This document shows, in pieces, positions 35,178-43,147 of a stretch of DNA of 64,000 nucleotides. The first letter of the stretch is position 1. The number at the start of each line of letters is the position of its first letter. The translations under genes were made by a program, and so were the position numbers. The stretch comes from Paraburkholderia panacisoli. GTDB taxonomy: Bacteria; Pseudomonadota; Gammaproteobacteria; Burkholderiales; Burkholderiaceae. The notes beneath the pieces were generated by a model that did not search any database, had not been told where the DNA came from, and was given only the letters and a program-made list of their open reading frames with translations. The stretch lies in assembly GCF_008369935.1 (NCBI RefSeq), contig NZ_VTUZ01000038.1, forward strand, positions 35,752-99,751. Reading direction: 5' to 3'.

Positions 35178-35813
35178 AGGGACTCCTATTGATCTACGAA
35201 TGCAGGTCGCAACGAAAAGATAACGTCAAAGCGGAGTATCGGGGTAAAAAAATTCTGGCTCGAGCGAGTCATGATGCAAGCGTGACCGTGTGTCGGTGAT
35301 AGTTTTTATCTGGTCGTCCCCTGATCTCAGGCGGCCGTCGAGCTTGACCAATTTCCTCACGCCATATTCATCCGTCGCGCGATCGGATGAGTTCTCCGCA
35401 ATGTGGGTTTCGTGAGCGTGCAGGAAAGAAGCTCTATTCGATCGATGGCCGTTGCATTTCTGCAACGTATGAATCGAGGGTTTGTCGATTAAAAATCGTC
35501 ATGGCAGCGCGCGTCTGCATGCTGCGTGTGAAACGTAGAGAGGGCTTCTCGCAGATTTAACATTCGCGGCGATGAGTCAATAGGCATGCTGAGTTTGTGC
35601 GGCCGTGCAGATCACGATATGACCTGGTTGCCAGAGAAAAAACATTCGCACCCCCAGGCTTATCCACAGAAAACGTTCATAACGTTGTGGACAAGTCCTG
35701 GCTAGCCGCGCTAACTGTTTGAGCGCACGGGATATTGTTTGCGGGTGCAACGAACGCGCGCGCCGCGCGCGTCAGCGGCAAACTGCCAGCGCCAAATAGA
35801 TCAACCCCTGCGC
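35178..35813. other. Intergenic region between pldA and the DedA-PAP2 gene
   Basis: 636 bp between the pldA start and the end of the next minus-strand gene. No supported coding frame; AT-richer than its flanks, consistent with a promoter region for pldA. Confidence 0.4.
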
Positions 35814-37820
35814 TCACTCCACCGGCGACGCCAGCAACGACACCGGCACGCCATGACAATCCACCTTGGCCAGAATCTCCGCGCCGAGTCCGGCACCCGC
35901 TTTCGTGCGGGTGTCGAACGAACCGGGGTTTCTGTCGGCCCTCAGGATGTTCAGCGGCCACGACGGCCGGAACAGTCGCTCGTGGGCGAACGCGCCGACC
36001 CACAGCGGCGTGGCGGAGGTGCCGTTTTCCACCGCATAACCGCTCGGCCAGAAGCGCAGCACGTCGCGTTCGGCGCGCGTGTCGCCGGGACGCATGAGGA
36101 CCAGCGACGAAGGCACGCCGTTGTTCAGCTTCGGCAGCACCGGCAGCGACACCGCCGCGACGTCGGGCGATGCGAGCGAGAGCAGGCTGTGCGCAGACAC
36201 GTCGGTGCCCTCGACCCATCCCTGGGCGCGCAGTTGCCCGCGGATCGAATCGAGGTTCGACACCCACTGCAGCGTGAGCGGCTCCTTGCGGTCGCCGCCC
36301 ATGTCCGAGCGATAGCACGGCAGTTGTTTCCACACGGAAAGGGTCCAATCCGATTGCGTGACCAGGACCGGCGGCGGGTGTTGCACGCTGCCCGGCGGCG
36401 CCGCCGGCAGGTTGACGGCGAGTTGCGCGCCCACGCTGACCAGCACGACCACCAGCACGAGCGCGGGCATGAACTCGCGTTGCGGCGGCGCTTGCGGATG
36501 CCGCCACATCGCCGTCAGCGCGACGATCGCGACCCACACATACGCGAGCGCGGCCCCGCCGATTGCGTCGGACAGCCAGTAGCGCCCGAAGTACACGCCC
36601 GCGAGCGCGACCACGATCACGATGATCGTGCTCACGGCCGCCACCAGCACGGCTTCCACCATGCCGACCCGCCGCGCGAGCAGGAACGCGAGGAAGCCGT
36701 ACACGATGACCGTCGCGGCCACGTGATTGCTCGGAAACACGTAGTGGCCGGTCATCAGTTCGTTGGGCGGCGTGCGTTGCATCGCGAACTGCAGCCCGAA
36801 GATCAGCAATTGGGAAAACGCCACTGCGGCGAGCCAGTAGCCGATGGTGCGCCAGCGCCGCTCCCACAGCATCCACAGCGCGACCATGACGATCAGCGAC
36901 GTCAGCGTGATCCCGCTGCCGAGTGTCGCGAGCGCCGCGAGGACGGTGTCGCCCCACGGCGTGCGCACCGATTGCAGGAAGTGATAGACGGACAGGTCGA
37001 GGGTCGTCAGCGGATCGCCGCTGATCACGTCGCCGAGGACGCCAACAAAAAGCGCGCCGGACACCAGCACAATCAGCGACGTTACGAGCAGACTGGTCGC
37101 ATCCGGCGTCTCGGGGTCGAGCATCTTGCGCGCGACCCGGCCGAGCGGACCGGGGTGCCGGCATGCCCAATCGCCGAGATGGCGGCCCGCCGCGCTCGAC
37201 CACGCATTGGCGTGCGAGAGCAGGAAGCGGGCGCCGCGAAAGCTCAGCCAGACGATGCACACCAGCAGCGCGAGGATCACGACCAGCCGGAACGACACCG
37301 CGCCCGCCAGCAGCACCGACGCACCGAACACGACGCCCGGCAGGATATGGGCGGGCGCCCACAGCAGCGCGGACAACACGTTCATCGCGTAAAAGCGCAG
37401 CGGCGGCATGCCGAGCATGCCCGCGACGACCGGCACGATGGCCCGCAGCGGACCGATGAAGCGGGCCAGCACGACACTCTTCGCGCCATGCTTGCGAAAG
37501 AAGCGGTGCCCCGCGTCGAGCACCTCGGGGTGCTTGCGGAACGGCCATAGCTGGACGATCTGTTCCTTGTAGCGGCCGCCGAGCCAGAAGCTCATGCCGT
37601 CGCCGGCGATCGCGCCGACGATGGCCCACACGAAGACCCAGCCGAGGCTCAGCGAACCGGTGCCGGTCAGCGCGCCGGCGAGGAACATCGCGGTGCTGCC
37701 GGGGATGAAGGTGCCGATCACCGCGACCGCCTCCAGGAAGGACGCGAGGAAGACGACCGCGAGCATCCACGCCGAATGGCCGGCTAGCTGATGCAGAAGG
37801 TGGATGTAGGCGTGCTCCAT
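35814..37820 (-). CDS. DedA-PAP2-LssY three-domain membrane protein
   Basis: A 668-residue protein. Residues 1-215: DedA/SNARE-associated domain (FLEAVAVIGTFIPGS, GDGMSFWLGGRYKE, ARFIGPLRAIVPVVAGML). Residues about 240-440: PAP2-type phosphatase helices with PSNHVAA (motif 2). Residues about 480-668: LssY C-terminal domain (YRSDMGG...). PAP2 motifs 1 and 3 look degenerate: LQFAMQRTPP lacks the motif lysine, and YFGRYWLSD lacks the usual arginine and histidine. DedA proteins flip or transport lipids, and PAP2 domains dephosphorylate lipid phosphates; catalysis here is doubtful. A competing frame over the same region (35677-37770) is a shadow. Confidence 0.88.
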   Translation of the reverse strand: MEHAYIHLLHQLAGHSAWMLAVVFLASFLEAVAVIGTFIPGSTAMFLAGALTGTGSLSLGWVFVWAIVGAIAGDGMSFWLGGRYKEQIVQLWPFRKHPEVLDAGHRFFRKHGAKSVVLARFIGPLRAIVPVVAGMLGMPPLRFYAMNVLSALLWAPAHILPGVVFGASVLLAGAVSFRLVVILALLVCIVWLSFRGARFLLSHANAWSSAAGRHLGDWACRHPGPLGRVARKMLDPETPDATSLLVTSLIVLVSGALFVGVLGDVISGDPLTTLDLSVYHFLQSVRTPWGDTVLAALATLGSGITLTSLIVMVALWMLWERRWRTIGYWLAAVAFSQLLIFGLQFAMQRTPPNELMTGHYVFPSNHVAATVIVYGFLAFLLARRVGMVEAVLVAAVSTIIVIVVALAGVYFGRYWLSDAIGGAALAYVWVAIVALTAMWRHPQAPPQREFMPALVLVVVLVSVGAQLAVNLPAAPPGSVQHPPPVLVTQSDWTLSVWKQLPCYRSDMGGDRKEPLTLQWVSNLDSIRGQLRAQGWVEGTDVSAHSLLSLASPDVAAVSLPVLPKLNNGVPSSLVLMRPGDTRAERDVLRFWPSGYAVENGTSATPLWVGAFAHERLFRPSWPLNILRADRNPGSFDTRTKAGAGLGAEILAKVDCHGVPVSLLASPVE

Positions 37821-38129
37821 CGTGCGCGATCGGCCGTTCTGGCGTGTCAGCCGATCATAACGCGCAAGGGAGCGGTGTTATTCCCTTTTGGAAAGCGGCG
37901 GGCGGTGAAATGTCGGTGGGGAGTTCTGGAAGTGCCTGCTTGATGGGTCGCTTCGCGGCCGTGGGTTGGAGCGTTGCGGTCTATAGTCGTCCGGGTGGAT
38001 GCTGTGTACGTCAGGGATGGCGGCGACGGCGCGCATAGCCGCGTGGCTACGCGCGTCGGCGTTGCTGGCGCCATTTTTTCGCGCTGCGTGCCGGGTCTCG
38101 GTGGGCGTGTGCAGCGTGTGGTACGACGT
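37821..38129. other. Intergenic region
   Basis: 309 bp between two minus-strand genes. No supported gene or terminator; frames crossing it are extensions of shadows. Confidence 0.35.
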
Positions 38130-38780
38130 TCAGATTTCGTCTGTGAATTCGTCGACGAAACGCTGCAAACGGGCATGGCGAATCCCGGCGAGCCGCGCGC
38201 CGGTCGCGGTCTGGAAGCCGGACGCGAGCTTCAGCAGTTTCGTCTGGAAATGGTCGAGCGTGTAGCGCGTGTCGTCCAGCGGACGATGCGCCGCGTGCGG
38301 ATCGGCCGGATCGTATAGCGCGCGGCCCAGCCGTCCGGCCACGTAGAAGCAGCGCGCCACGCCCAGCATGCCGATCGCGTCGAGCCGGTCGGCATCCTGC
38401 AGCGTCTTCGCTTCGAGCGTGGCGGGTGCGACGCCGGCCGAAAAACTGTGCGCCTCGATCGCATGCGCAGCGGCCTGGATTTGCGTGCGCGGCCAGCCGA
38501 GCGATGCCAGCACGCGCGCCGCCTTGTCGGCCGACAGCCGCGATGCCCGCACACGCAGCGGCGAGTCCTTCTCCACGGCCACGCAGTCGTGCAGCAGCGT
38601 CGCGGCGAACAGCACCTGCGCATCGCCGCCTTCTTCGGCGTGGATGGCCGCCGCGTTTTTCCACACGCGCTGCAGATGCGAGGTGTCGTGGGAGCCGTCG
38701 CCGTTGCCGGCGCGGTCGAAGGCGTGCGGCAGCAGGGTTTCGGCCAGTTCCTCGAAGGGGGCGAAGGCGGCTGTTGTCAT
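38130..38780 (-). CDS. HD-domain metal-dependent phosphohydrolase (YedJ-like)
   Basis: A 216-residue cytoplasmic HD-superfamily protein. Metal ligands are visible as H35 (DTSHLQRVW), H64-D65 (TLLHDCVAVEKDS) and the later DADRLDAIG aspartate. The MTTAAFAPFEE start at 38780 is where conservation begins; the frame continues upstream to 39497 but that extension is antisense to two other genes. HD proteins of this type hydrolyse nucleotides or other phosphoesters; substrate unknown. Confidence 0.85.
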   Translation of the reverse strand: MTTAAFAPFEELAETLLPHAFDRAGNGDGSHDTSHLQRVWKNAAAIHAEEGGDAQVLFAATLLHDCVAVEKDSPLRVRASRLSADKAARVLASLGWPRTQIQAAAHAIEAHSFSAGVAPATLEAKTLQDADRLDAIGMLGVARCFYVAGRLGRALYDPADPHAAHRPLDDTRYTLDHFQTKLLKLASGFQTATGARLAGIRHARLQRFVDEFTDEI

Positions 38781-38985
38781 CGGCGCGATCCGTGTCGAAA
38801 GCGGGCGATTATCGCGCATCGTGCGACGCGCGCCGCGCTCCGGGGCATTCGCAATTTTGATTCGCACCAGGGCCGCACGTGAACGAAGCACGCAGCGCAA
38901 CGTCATACGTTTAGGGCGGCCCGCGTAGGGCGGCCTGCTTTGCGCGGCGTCGCGCCCAAGGCAATTCAATGATGTGGTGGAGTAA

Positions 38986-39336
38986 ATGATGAAGATCGTA
39001 ACGGGCAGTATCGCAATGTCGATGTCGGCGCTCGTGGTGGCGCTGATGCTCGGCGCGGCGGGGCCGGCTGATGCGCAGCTGTTCAACAATGCAGGCGGCG
39101 GCATGAGCGGCGCACAGCCGGTCGGCTCGAACAGCGCGGGCGCTACAGCGGGAGCGGGGGTGGGCGCCGGGTCAGGCACTGGTCTGACGACGGGCGTGGG
39201 AACGTCGGCGGGCGTCGCGGGCAGCACCGGCGTGGGCCAGCCGCTCAACACTATGCGGGCAAACGGCACGGCCCTGTATATGAATCCCGATCCGCGCGCG
39301 CCGAACGTGTCCGGCAGGGCGGCGCCGCTTCGATAG
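38986..39336 (+). CDS. Small Gly/Ala-rich exported protein
   Basis: A 116-residue protein. Signal peptide to about residue 30 (LVVALMLGAAGPADAQ), then a low-complexity tract of Gly, Ala, Ser and Thr (about 36-85), and a short tail. GGTGGAG lies just before tandem ATGs (38986, 38989). No domain recognised; a periplasmic or surface location is inferred from the signal only. Confidence 0.65.
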   Translation: MMKIVTGSIAMSMSALVVALMLGAAGPADAQLFNNAGGGMSGAQPVGSNSAGATAGAGVGAGSGTGLTTGVGTSAGVAGSTGVGQPLNTMRANGTALYMNPDPRAPNVSGRAAPLR

Positions 39337-39432
39337 CGGATTCCCCACGCTCGCATAGAGCACGCCGATCGCCCCGTATAAAATGCTTGTCCCGACGACC
39401 GGGTCCGGGTCGGGTTCGACAAGGAGAGGGGC

Positions 39433-39909
39433 ATGGCATACGGCGAGCACAAATACAAAGTATCGGTGCAGTGGACGGGCAACCGCGGCAGCGGCACCTC
39501 GGGATACCGCGACTACGGCCGCGATCATGTGATCACGGCCGGCAGCAAGCCAGCCATTCCGGGTTCGTCGGATGCGGCTTTTCTCGGCGACGCCGGTCGA
39601 TGGAATCCGGAAGACCTGCTGGTCGCTTCCGCTTGCGCGTGTCACAAGCTCTGGTATCTGCATCTTTGCGCGGACGCCGGCATCGTGGTGCTCGACTATC
39701 GCGACAACGCCGAAGGCACCATGCTCGATACACCGCAGCAAGGCCGCTTTTCACAGATCGTCCTTCGCCCGCACGTCGTCATTCTGGCGGGGGGCGATGT
39801 CGAACAGGCCACGCATCTGCATCATGTGGCGCATGAGAAGTGCTATATCGCGAATTCGGTCAATTTTCCGATTCTCTGCGAACCGGTGATCGAAACGGAG
39901 GGGCGTTGA
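39433..39909 (+). CDS. OsmC-family peroxiredoxin-like protein
   Basis: A 158-residue protein with the OsmC fold: NPEDLLVASACACHK carries the first redox cysteine (C70) and HEKCYIANSVNFP the second (C137). OsmC/Ohr proteins reduce organic hydroperoxides using dihydrolipoyl thiols. A GGAGAGG ribosome site precedes the ATG at 39433. Stands alone; no regulator of the OhrR type is adjacent. Confidence 0.92.
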   Translation: MAYGEHKYKVSVQWTGNRGSGTSGYRDYGRDHVITAGSKPAIPGSSDAAFLGDAGRWNPEDLLVASACACHKLWYLHLCADAGIVVLDYRDNAEGTMLDTPQQGRFSQIVLRPHVVILAGGDVEQATHLHHVAHEKCYIANSVNFPILCEPVIETEGR

Positions 39910-40114
39910 CGAGCGCATGGCGCTGCCTGTTTGCCTCTAGACAAAATAGCACCGCGCGCTGCGGTCAGAAGCCACGATGTTTCGTTAAACGAAGCATTCT
40001 TGCGAGCGATGACCCTGCGCGCCGTGGCGGCAAATAGCGCGAACTGCGCCGCCTGCTCTGCAGCACCCGCTTCGGTCACAACAGGCGGCAATGCAAGATG
40101 CGACCAGCCCCGCC

Positions 40115-40348
40115 TCAACGATTGCCGTCGAGCAGATCGCCGAGCAATTCATCGAACGCCGCCTGCGCGTCTTCCAGTTCCTGCAACGCGGCGTCGAACG
40201 TCTGCAACGCGAACTGCGAAGGCTTGCCTTCGCCGGCGGGCGGAAATTGCGATTGCAGCGATGCAAAGGCCGACTGCACCCGTTGGGTCGCGGTCAATAC
40301 CCGCTCCATCGCGGCGGTTTCTTCGGCTCGCGCCTTTTCGTGGTCCAT
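40115..40348 (-). CDS. Small helical hypothetical protein
   Basis: A 77-residue acidic protein predicted to be two amphipathic helices (MDHEKARAEETAAMERVLTA and ALQTFDAALQELEDAQAAFD) joined by a Pro/Gly turn, giving a likely coiled-coil. A GGAG site precedes the ATG at 40348. I do not recognise a family. It lies upstream of nothing obvious on its strand. Confidence 0.55.
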   Translation of the reverse strand: MDHEKARAEETAAMERVLTATQRVQSAFASLQSQFPPAGEGKPSQFALQTFDAALQELEDAQAAFDELLGDLLDGNR

Positions 40349-40413
40349 GAAAACTCCGTGTTCGTCAGGTCGGCTCGCGCCATGTCAAAGGGGTGACTAT
40401 GCCACGTTAGCGC

Positions 40414-40881
40414 TCAGGACAGCGGCAAGCCGCCGTTGGCCTTCACTTCGCGCAGCGACAACGCCGACTCCACCGACGTCACGCCCGGCAGACTGCGCAT
40501 TTCATCACGCATGAACGTGCCGTAGTCGTCGAGATCGCGGGCCACCACCTGCAGGATGTAATCGGCGCTGCCCGACACGTTGTGGCACGCGAGAATGCGC
40601 GGAATCGCCTGCACTTCGCGCTCGAAGCGGGTGGCCACCGCGCGGTCGTGCACCGCAAAGCGCACATAGACGAATGCGACCACGCCGAAGCCTAGCGCGG
40701 AGCGCGAGAGCATCGCGCGGTACTGGTCGATGTAGCCGTCGCTTTCGAGGCGCTTGAGGCGGCGCGCGCAAGGCGTCTCGCTCAGGCCGACGGTTTCGGC
40801 CAGCCGCGCATTTGACATGCGGCCATCGTTCTGCAGCGCGGCCAGGATCGCGCGGTCGGTTCTGTCGAGGTCGGGGGTCAT
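40414..40881 (-). CDS. Lrp/AsnC-family transcriptional regulator
   Basis: A 155-residue protein: DNA-binding helix-turn-helix at 1-60 (DRTDRAILAALQNDGRMSNA, LAETVGLSETPCARRLKRLE) and RAM ligand domain at 65-145 (GSADYILQVVARDLDDYGTF). It is divergent from a LysE-type amino-acid exporter gene 158 bp away, the usual regulator-exporter pairing, so it probably activates that exporter in response to an amino acid. Confidence 0.92.
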   Translation of the reverse strand: MTPDLDRTDRAILAALQNDGRMSNARLAETVGLSETPCARRLKRLESDGYIDQYRAMLSRSALGFGVVAFVYVRFAVHDRAVATRFEREVQAIPRILACHNVSGSADYILQVVARDLDDYGTFMRDEMRSLPGVTSVESALSLREVKANGGLPLS

Positions 40882-41039
40882 GGCTTCGGAAGAGTGTCTG
40901 CTACGGCTTAGTGGAAAGCATCGTGATGATCCGATATCTTAGCGCATTCCTCCAAATTCAAGGCTGACGAAACTGATACTCGCCAGAAAAACCTCCGTCA
41001 CCGAGGGCAAGATAGAGCCCTCGAAAACAGGAGGCTTCG

Positions 41040-41681
41040 ATGATTTCCGCACACCTGCTGGCCGTCTATGTCGCTGCGTTGCTGGTGGTTTATGCGGTGC
41101 CCGGCCCCGACATGGCGCTGGTGCTGCAAACGAGTATCGGACGCGGCGTGCGCAGCGGCTTCGCGGCCGCCGGCGGCCTGGGCTTGGCGCGCGCCGCGCA
41201 TGTGACGCTCTCCGCATGCGGCGTGGCGGCGCTGTTGCGCAATGCGCCCTGGCTGTACGACGTCGTGCGCTATGGCGGCGCGGTGTATCTCGCGTGGGTG
41301 GGGATTCAGATTTTCCGCTCGCCGGTGTTCACGCTGCCCGAGGGCGGCGCCGCCGCGCACACTTCGACTGCCGTTGCGCGTCCGCTGCGGACCGCTTTCG
41401 TCAAAGGCTTGTTGACGAATCTGCTGAACCCGAAGGCGCTCTTGTTCTGCTCGGTGCTGTTGCCGCAATTCGTGCGGCCGGAAGCCGGGCCGGTGGCGTT
41501 GCAGATGGTCGAACTCGGTCTGGTGCTGCTTGCGATCGGCGCGTGCTTCGACGCGATGTATGCGATCGGGGCTGCGCGGATTGCCGGTTGGATGCGCGCC
41601 CATCCGCTTGCGCAGACTTTGCAGCGCTGGACGTTCTCGGCCGCGTTGATTGGCTTCGCGCTGCGGCTCTCGCTGGATTGA
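41040..41681 (+). CDS. LysE/RhtB-family amino-acid exporter
   Basis: A 213-residue inner-membrane protein with about six hydrophobic helices. It contains the RhtB signature PGPDMALVLQTSIGRGVRSG near residues 22-41 and GLLTNLLNPKALLF in the middle. Exports amino acids such as threonine, homoserine or lysine. GGAGG lies before the ATG at 41040. Divergent from an Lrp/AsnC regulator. Confidence 0.93.
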   Translation: MISAHLLAVYVAALLVVYAVPGPDMALVLQTSIGRGVRSGFAAAGGLGLARAAHVTLSACGVAALLRNAPWLYDVVRYGGAVYLAWVGIQIFRSPVFTLPEGGAAAHTSTAVARPLRTAFVKGLLTNLLNPKALLFCSVLLPQFVRPEAGPVALQMVELGLVLLAIGACFDAMYAIGAARIAGWMRAHPLAQTLQRWTFSAALIGFALRLSLD

Positions 41682-41696
41682 CGCTGGGCCGCCCGC

Positions 41697-41870
41697 TCAC
41701 TTTTTCAGCTTGTGCTCGCGGCGCTGACGGTCCTCGATGATCTTCCGGCGATGCTTATCCTTCATCTTCTTCCAGCTTTTGCATTCGTCGCGCGTGCGCA
41801 TGCAGCCGACGCAGAAACCGGTCTTGCTGTCGAACTTGCAGATGTCGATGCAGGGTGACGCGATGCTCAT
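41697..41870 (-). CDS. DUF1289 family small cysteine-rich protein
   Basis: A 57-residue protein whose stop lies 16 bp beyond the end of the convergent lysE gene. MSIASPCIDICKFDSKTGFC starts it, with cysteines at 7, 11, 20 and 23 (Cx3C...CxxC pattern), then a very basic tail (KKMKDKHRRKIIEDRQRRE). This is the DUF1289 pattern of short metal-binding-like proteins. Function unknown; it could bind iron, zinc or nucleic acid. Confidence 0.8.
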   Translation of the reverse strand: MSIASPCIDICKFDSKTGFCVGCMRTRDECKSWKKMKDKHRRKIIEDRQRREHKLKK

Positions 41871-41930
41871 GACGGTTAGCCATCAGGGACCAGGTTCCGG
41901 CGACTGTCGCATGCGACATGCCCGGTGCGC

Positions 41931-41994
41931 CAAGTGATTGTGTTAATAAAGCCGATAGAGAGCCGCGCGAAGTTGGCGGCAACACAACCACTTG
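41931..41994 (+). promoter_or_regulatory. Long-range hairpin upstream of ynfA
   Basis: A 14-bp stem (41931-41944 with 41981-41994, one G-U wobble) encloses a 36-base loop that can form a further GCCGA/TTGGC helix. It ends 12 bp before the ynfA start, and no Shine-Dalgarno sequence is visible. It could regulate translation of ynfA in cis, or be a DNA operator. Confidence 0.45.
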
Positions 41995-42006
41995 TTTCCA
42001 TCCGCG

Positions 42007-42327
42007 ATGAAAACTTTCCTGCTGTATGTCATGACCGCCGTTGCTGAAATTGTCGGCTGCTATTTGCCCTGGCGCTGGCTGAAGGAGGATGGTTCCGTGT
42101 GGCTGCTGCTGCCCGGCGCCCTGAGCCTCGCGTTGTTCGCGTGGCTGCTGACGCTGCACGGCACCGCCGCAGGCCGCGTGTATGCGGCTTACGGCGGGGT
42201 GTACGTGGCGGTGGCGATTGCCTGGCTATGGGCCGTCGACAAGGTGCGGCCCACGCTGTGGGACACGGCCGGCGTGGCCTTGACGCTGGCCGGCATGGCG
42301 GTGATCGCGTTCCAGCCGCGCGTCTAG
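42007..42327 (+). CDS. ynfA: YnfA/UPF0060-family membrane protein
   Basis: A 106-residue protein with four hydrophobic helices and the family's conserved AEIVGCYLPWRWLKEDGS and YAAYGGVYVAVAIAWLWAVD segments. The family is related to small multidrug resistance transporters. The ATG at 42007 fits the conserved N-terminus; an upstream TTG at 41992 is in frame but lies in the hairpin. Convergent with the DUF1993 gene, 22 bp apart. Confidence 0.9.
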   Translation: MKTFLLYVMTAVAEIVGCYLPWRWLKEDGSVWLLLPGALSLALFAWLLTLHGTAAGRVYAAYGGVYVAVAIAWLWAVDKVRPTLWDTAGVALTLAGMAVIAFQPRV

Positions 42328-42349
42328 CCCGCGCACCGCGCACACGTCG

Positions 42350-42859
42350 TTACTTGATGCCGCCCAGATAGTCGAGCTTGCCGAGTTCGACGCCGTTGTG
42401 ACGCAGAATGTCGTAAGCCGTCGTGACGTGAAAATAAAAATTCGGCAGCACGAAACCCAGCAGATACGACAGCCCCGTGAACTCGATCGGGCCGGTGCGC
42501 ATTTTCAGCGTGATCGCGCGCTCTTCCGAGCCGTCGATCTGCGCCGCGTTGAATTCCTTCAGATAGTCAATCGTCTTTTGAAGGCGGCCCTGCAGTTCGT
42601 CGAAGGTCTGCTCGACATCTTCGTATTTCGGCGCTTCGACGCCGGCCAGACGTGCGGCGCAACCCTTCGCGGTGTCGCTCGCGATATAGACCTGGCGCAG
42701 CAGCGGCAGCATGTCCGGTGCGAGCCTGGCGTTCGTGAACACTGAGGGTTCGATCTGCTTCGCGGCGGCGTGTGCTTCGGCTTTGCCCAGGATGGCTTGC
42801 AGGTTCGTCAGGCCGCGAATCAGCACGGGCAGTGAGGCTTGGTACATCGAAATTGACAT
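42350..42859 (-). CDS. DUF1993 domain protein
   Basis: A 169-residue protein. The start at 42859 (MSISMYQASLPVLIRGLTNL) is where DUF1993 proteins begin; upstream in-frame sequence overlaps the divergent peptidase region and has no ribosome site. Contains the helical DinB-like pattern with the FHVTTAYDILRHNGVELGK C-terminal segment characteristic of the family. Cytoplasmic, function unknown. Confidence 0.88.
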   Translation of the reverse strand: MSISMYQASLPVLIRGLTNLQAILGKAEAHAAAKQIEPSVFTNARLAPDMLPLLRQVYIASDTAKGCAARLAGVEAPKYEDVEQTFDELQGRLQKTIDYLKEFNAAQIDGSEERAITLKMRTGPIEFTGLSYLLGFVLPNFYFHVTTAYDILRHNGVELGKLDYLGGIK

Positions 42860-43147
42860 GGCGTTCCTCTGATTCTGAATCGTGCGCGCGGCGGCGCGCG
42901 AGGCGATGTAGCGGCTGGATTGCCGCTGCAGCATCATAGCGCGAGCGACGCACGGCGCGCTGTTAGCCATTCGGATAACTGCCGCGCGCGCCGGAACTGT
43001 GGTCGAATGCTCGGGTCGGACGGTTTGACGAAGTTCTTGGAACAGCACCCTGACGCCGTCGTTCGTGCCGACGGTCGTGCAGGCGCGCGGTGTGCTCGGG
43101 CTGCAACCTTCGGCCTGCGCCGTCACGCTAACAGGAGAGTCGAAACC

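Noticed and set aside
35677..37770. A 697-codon minus-strand frame
   Set aside because: Arg/Ala/Gly-rich shadow of the DedA-PAP2-LssY gene in another frame; no ribosome site or domains.
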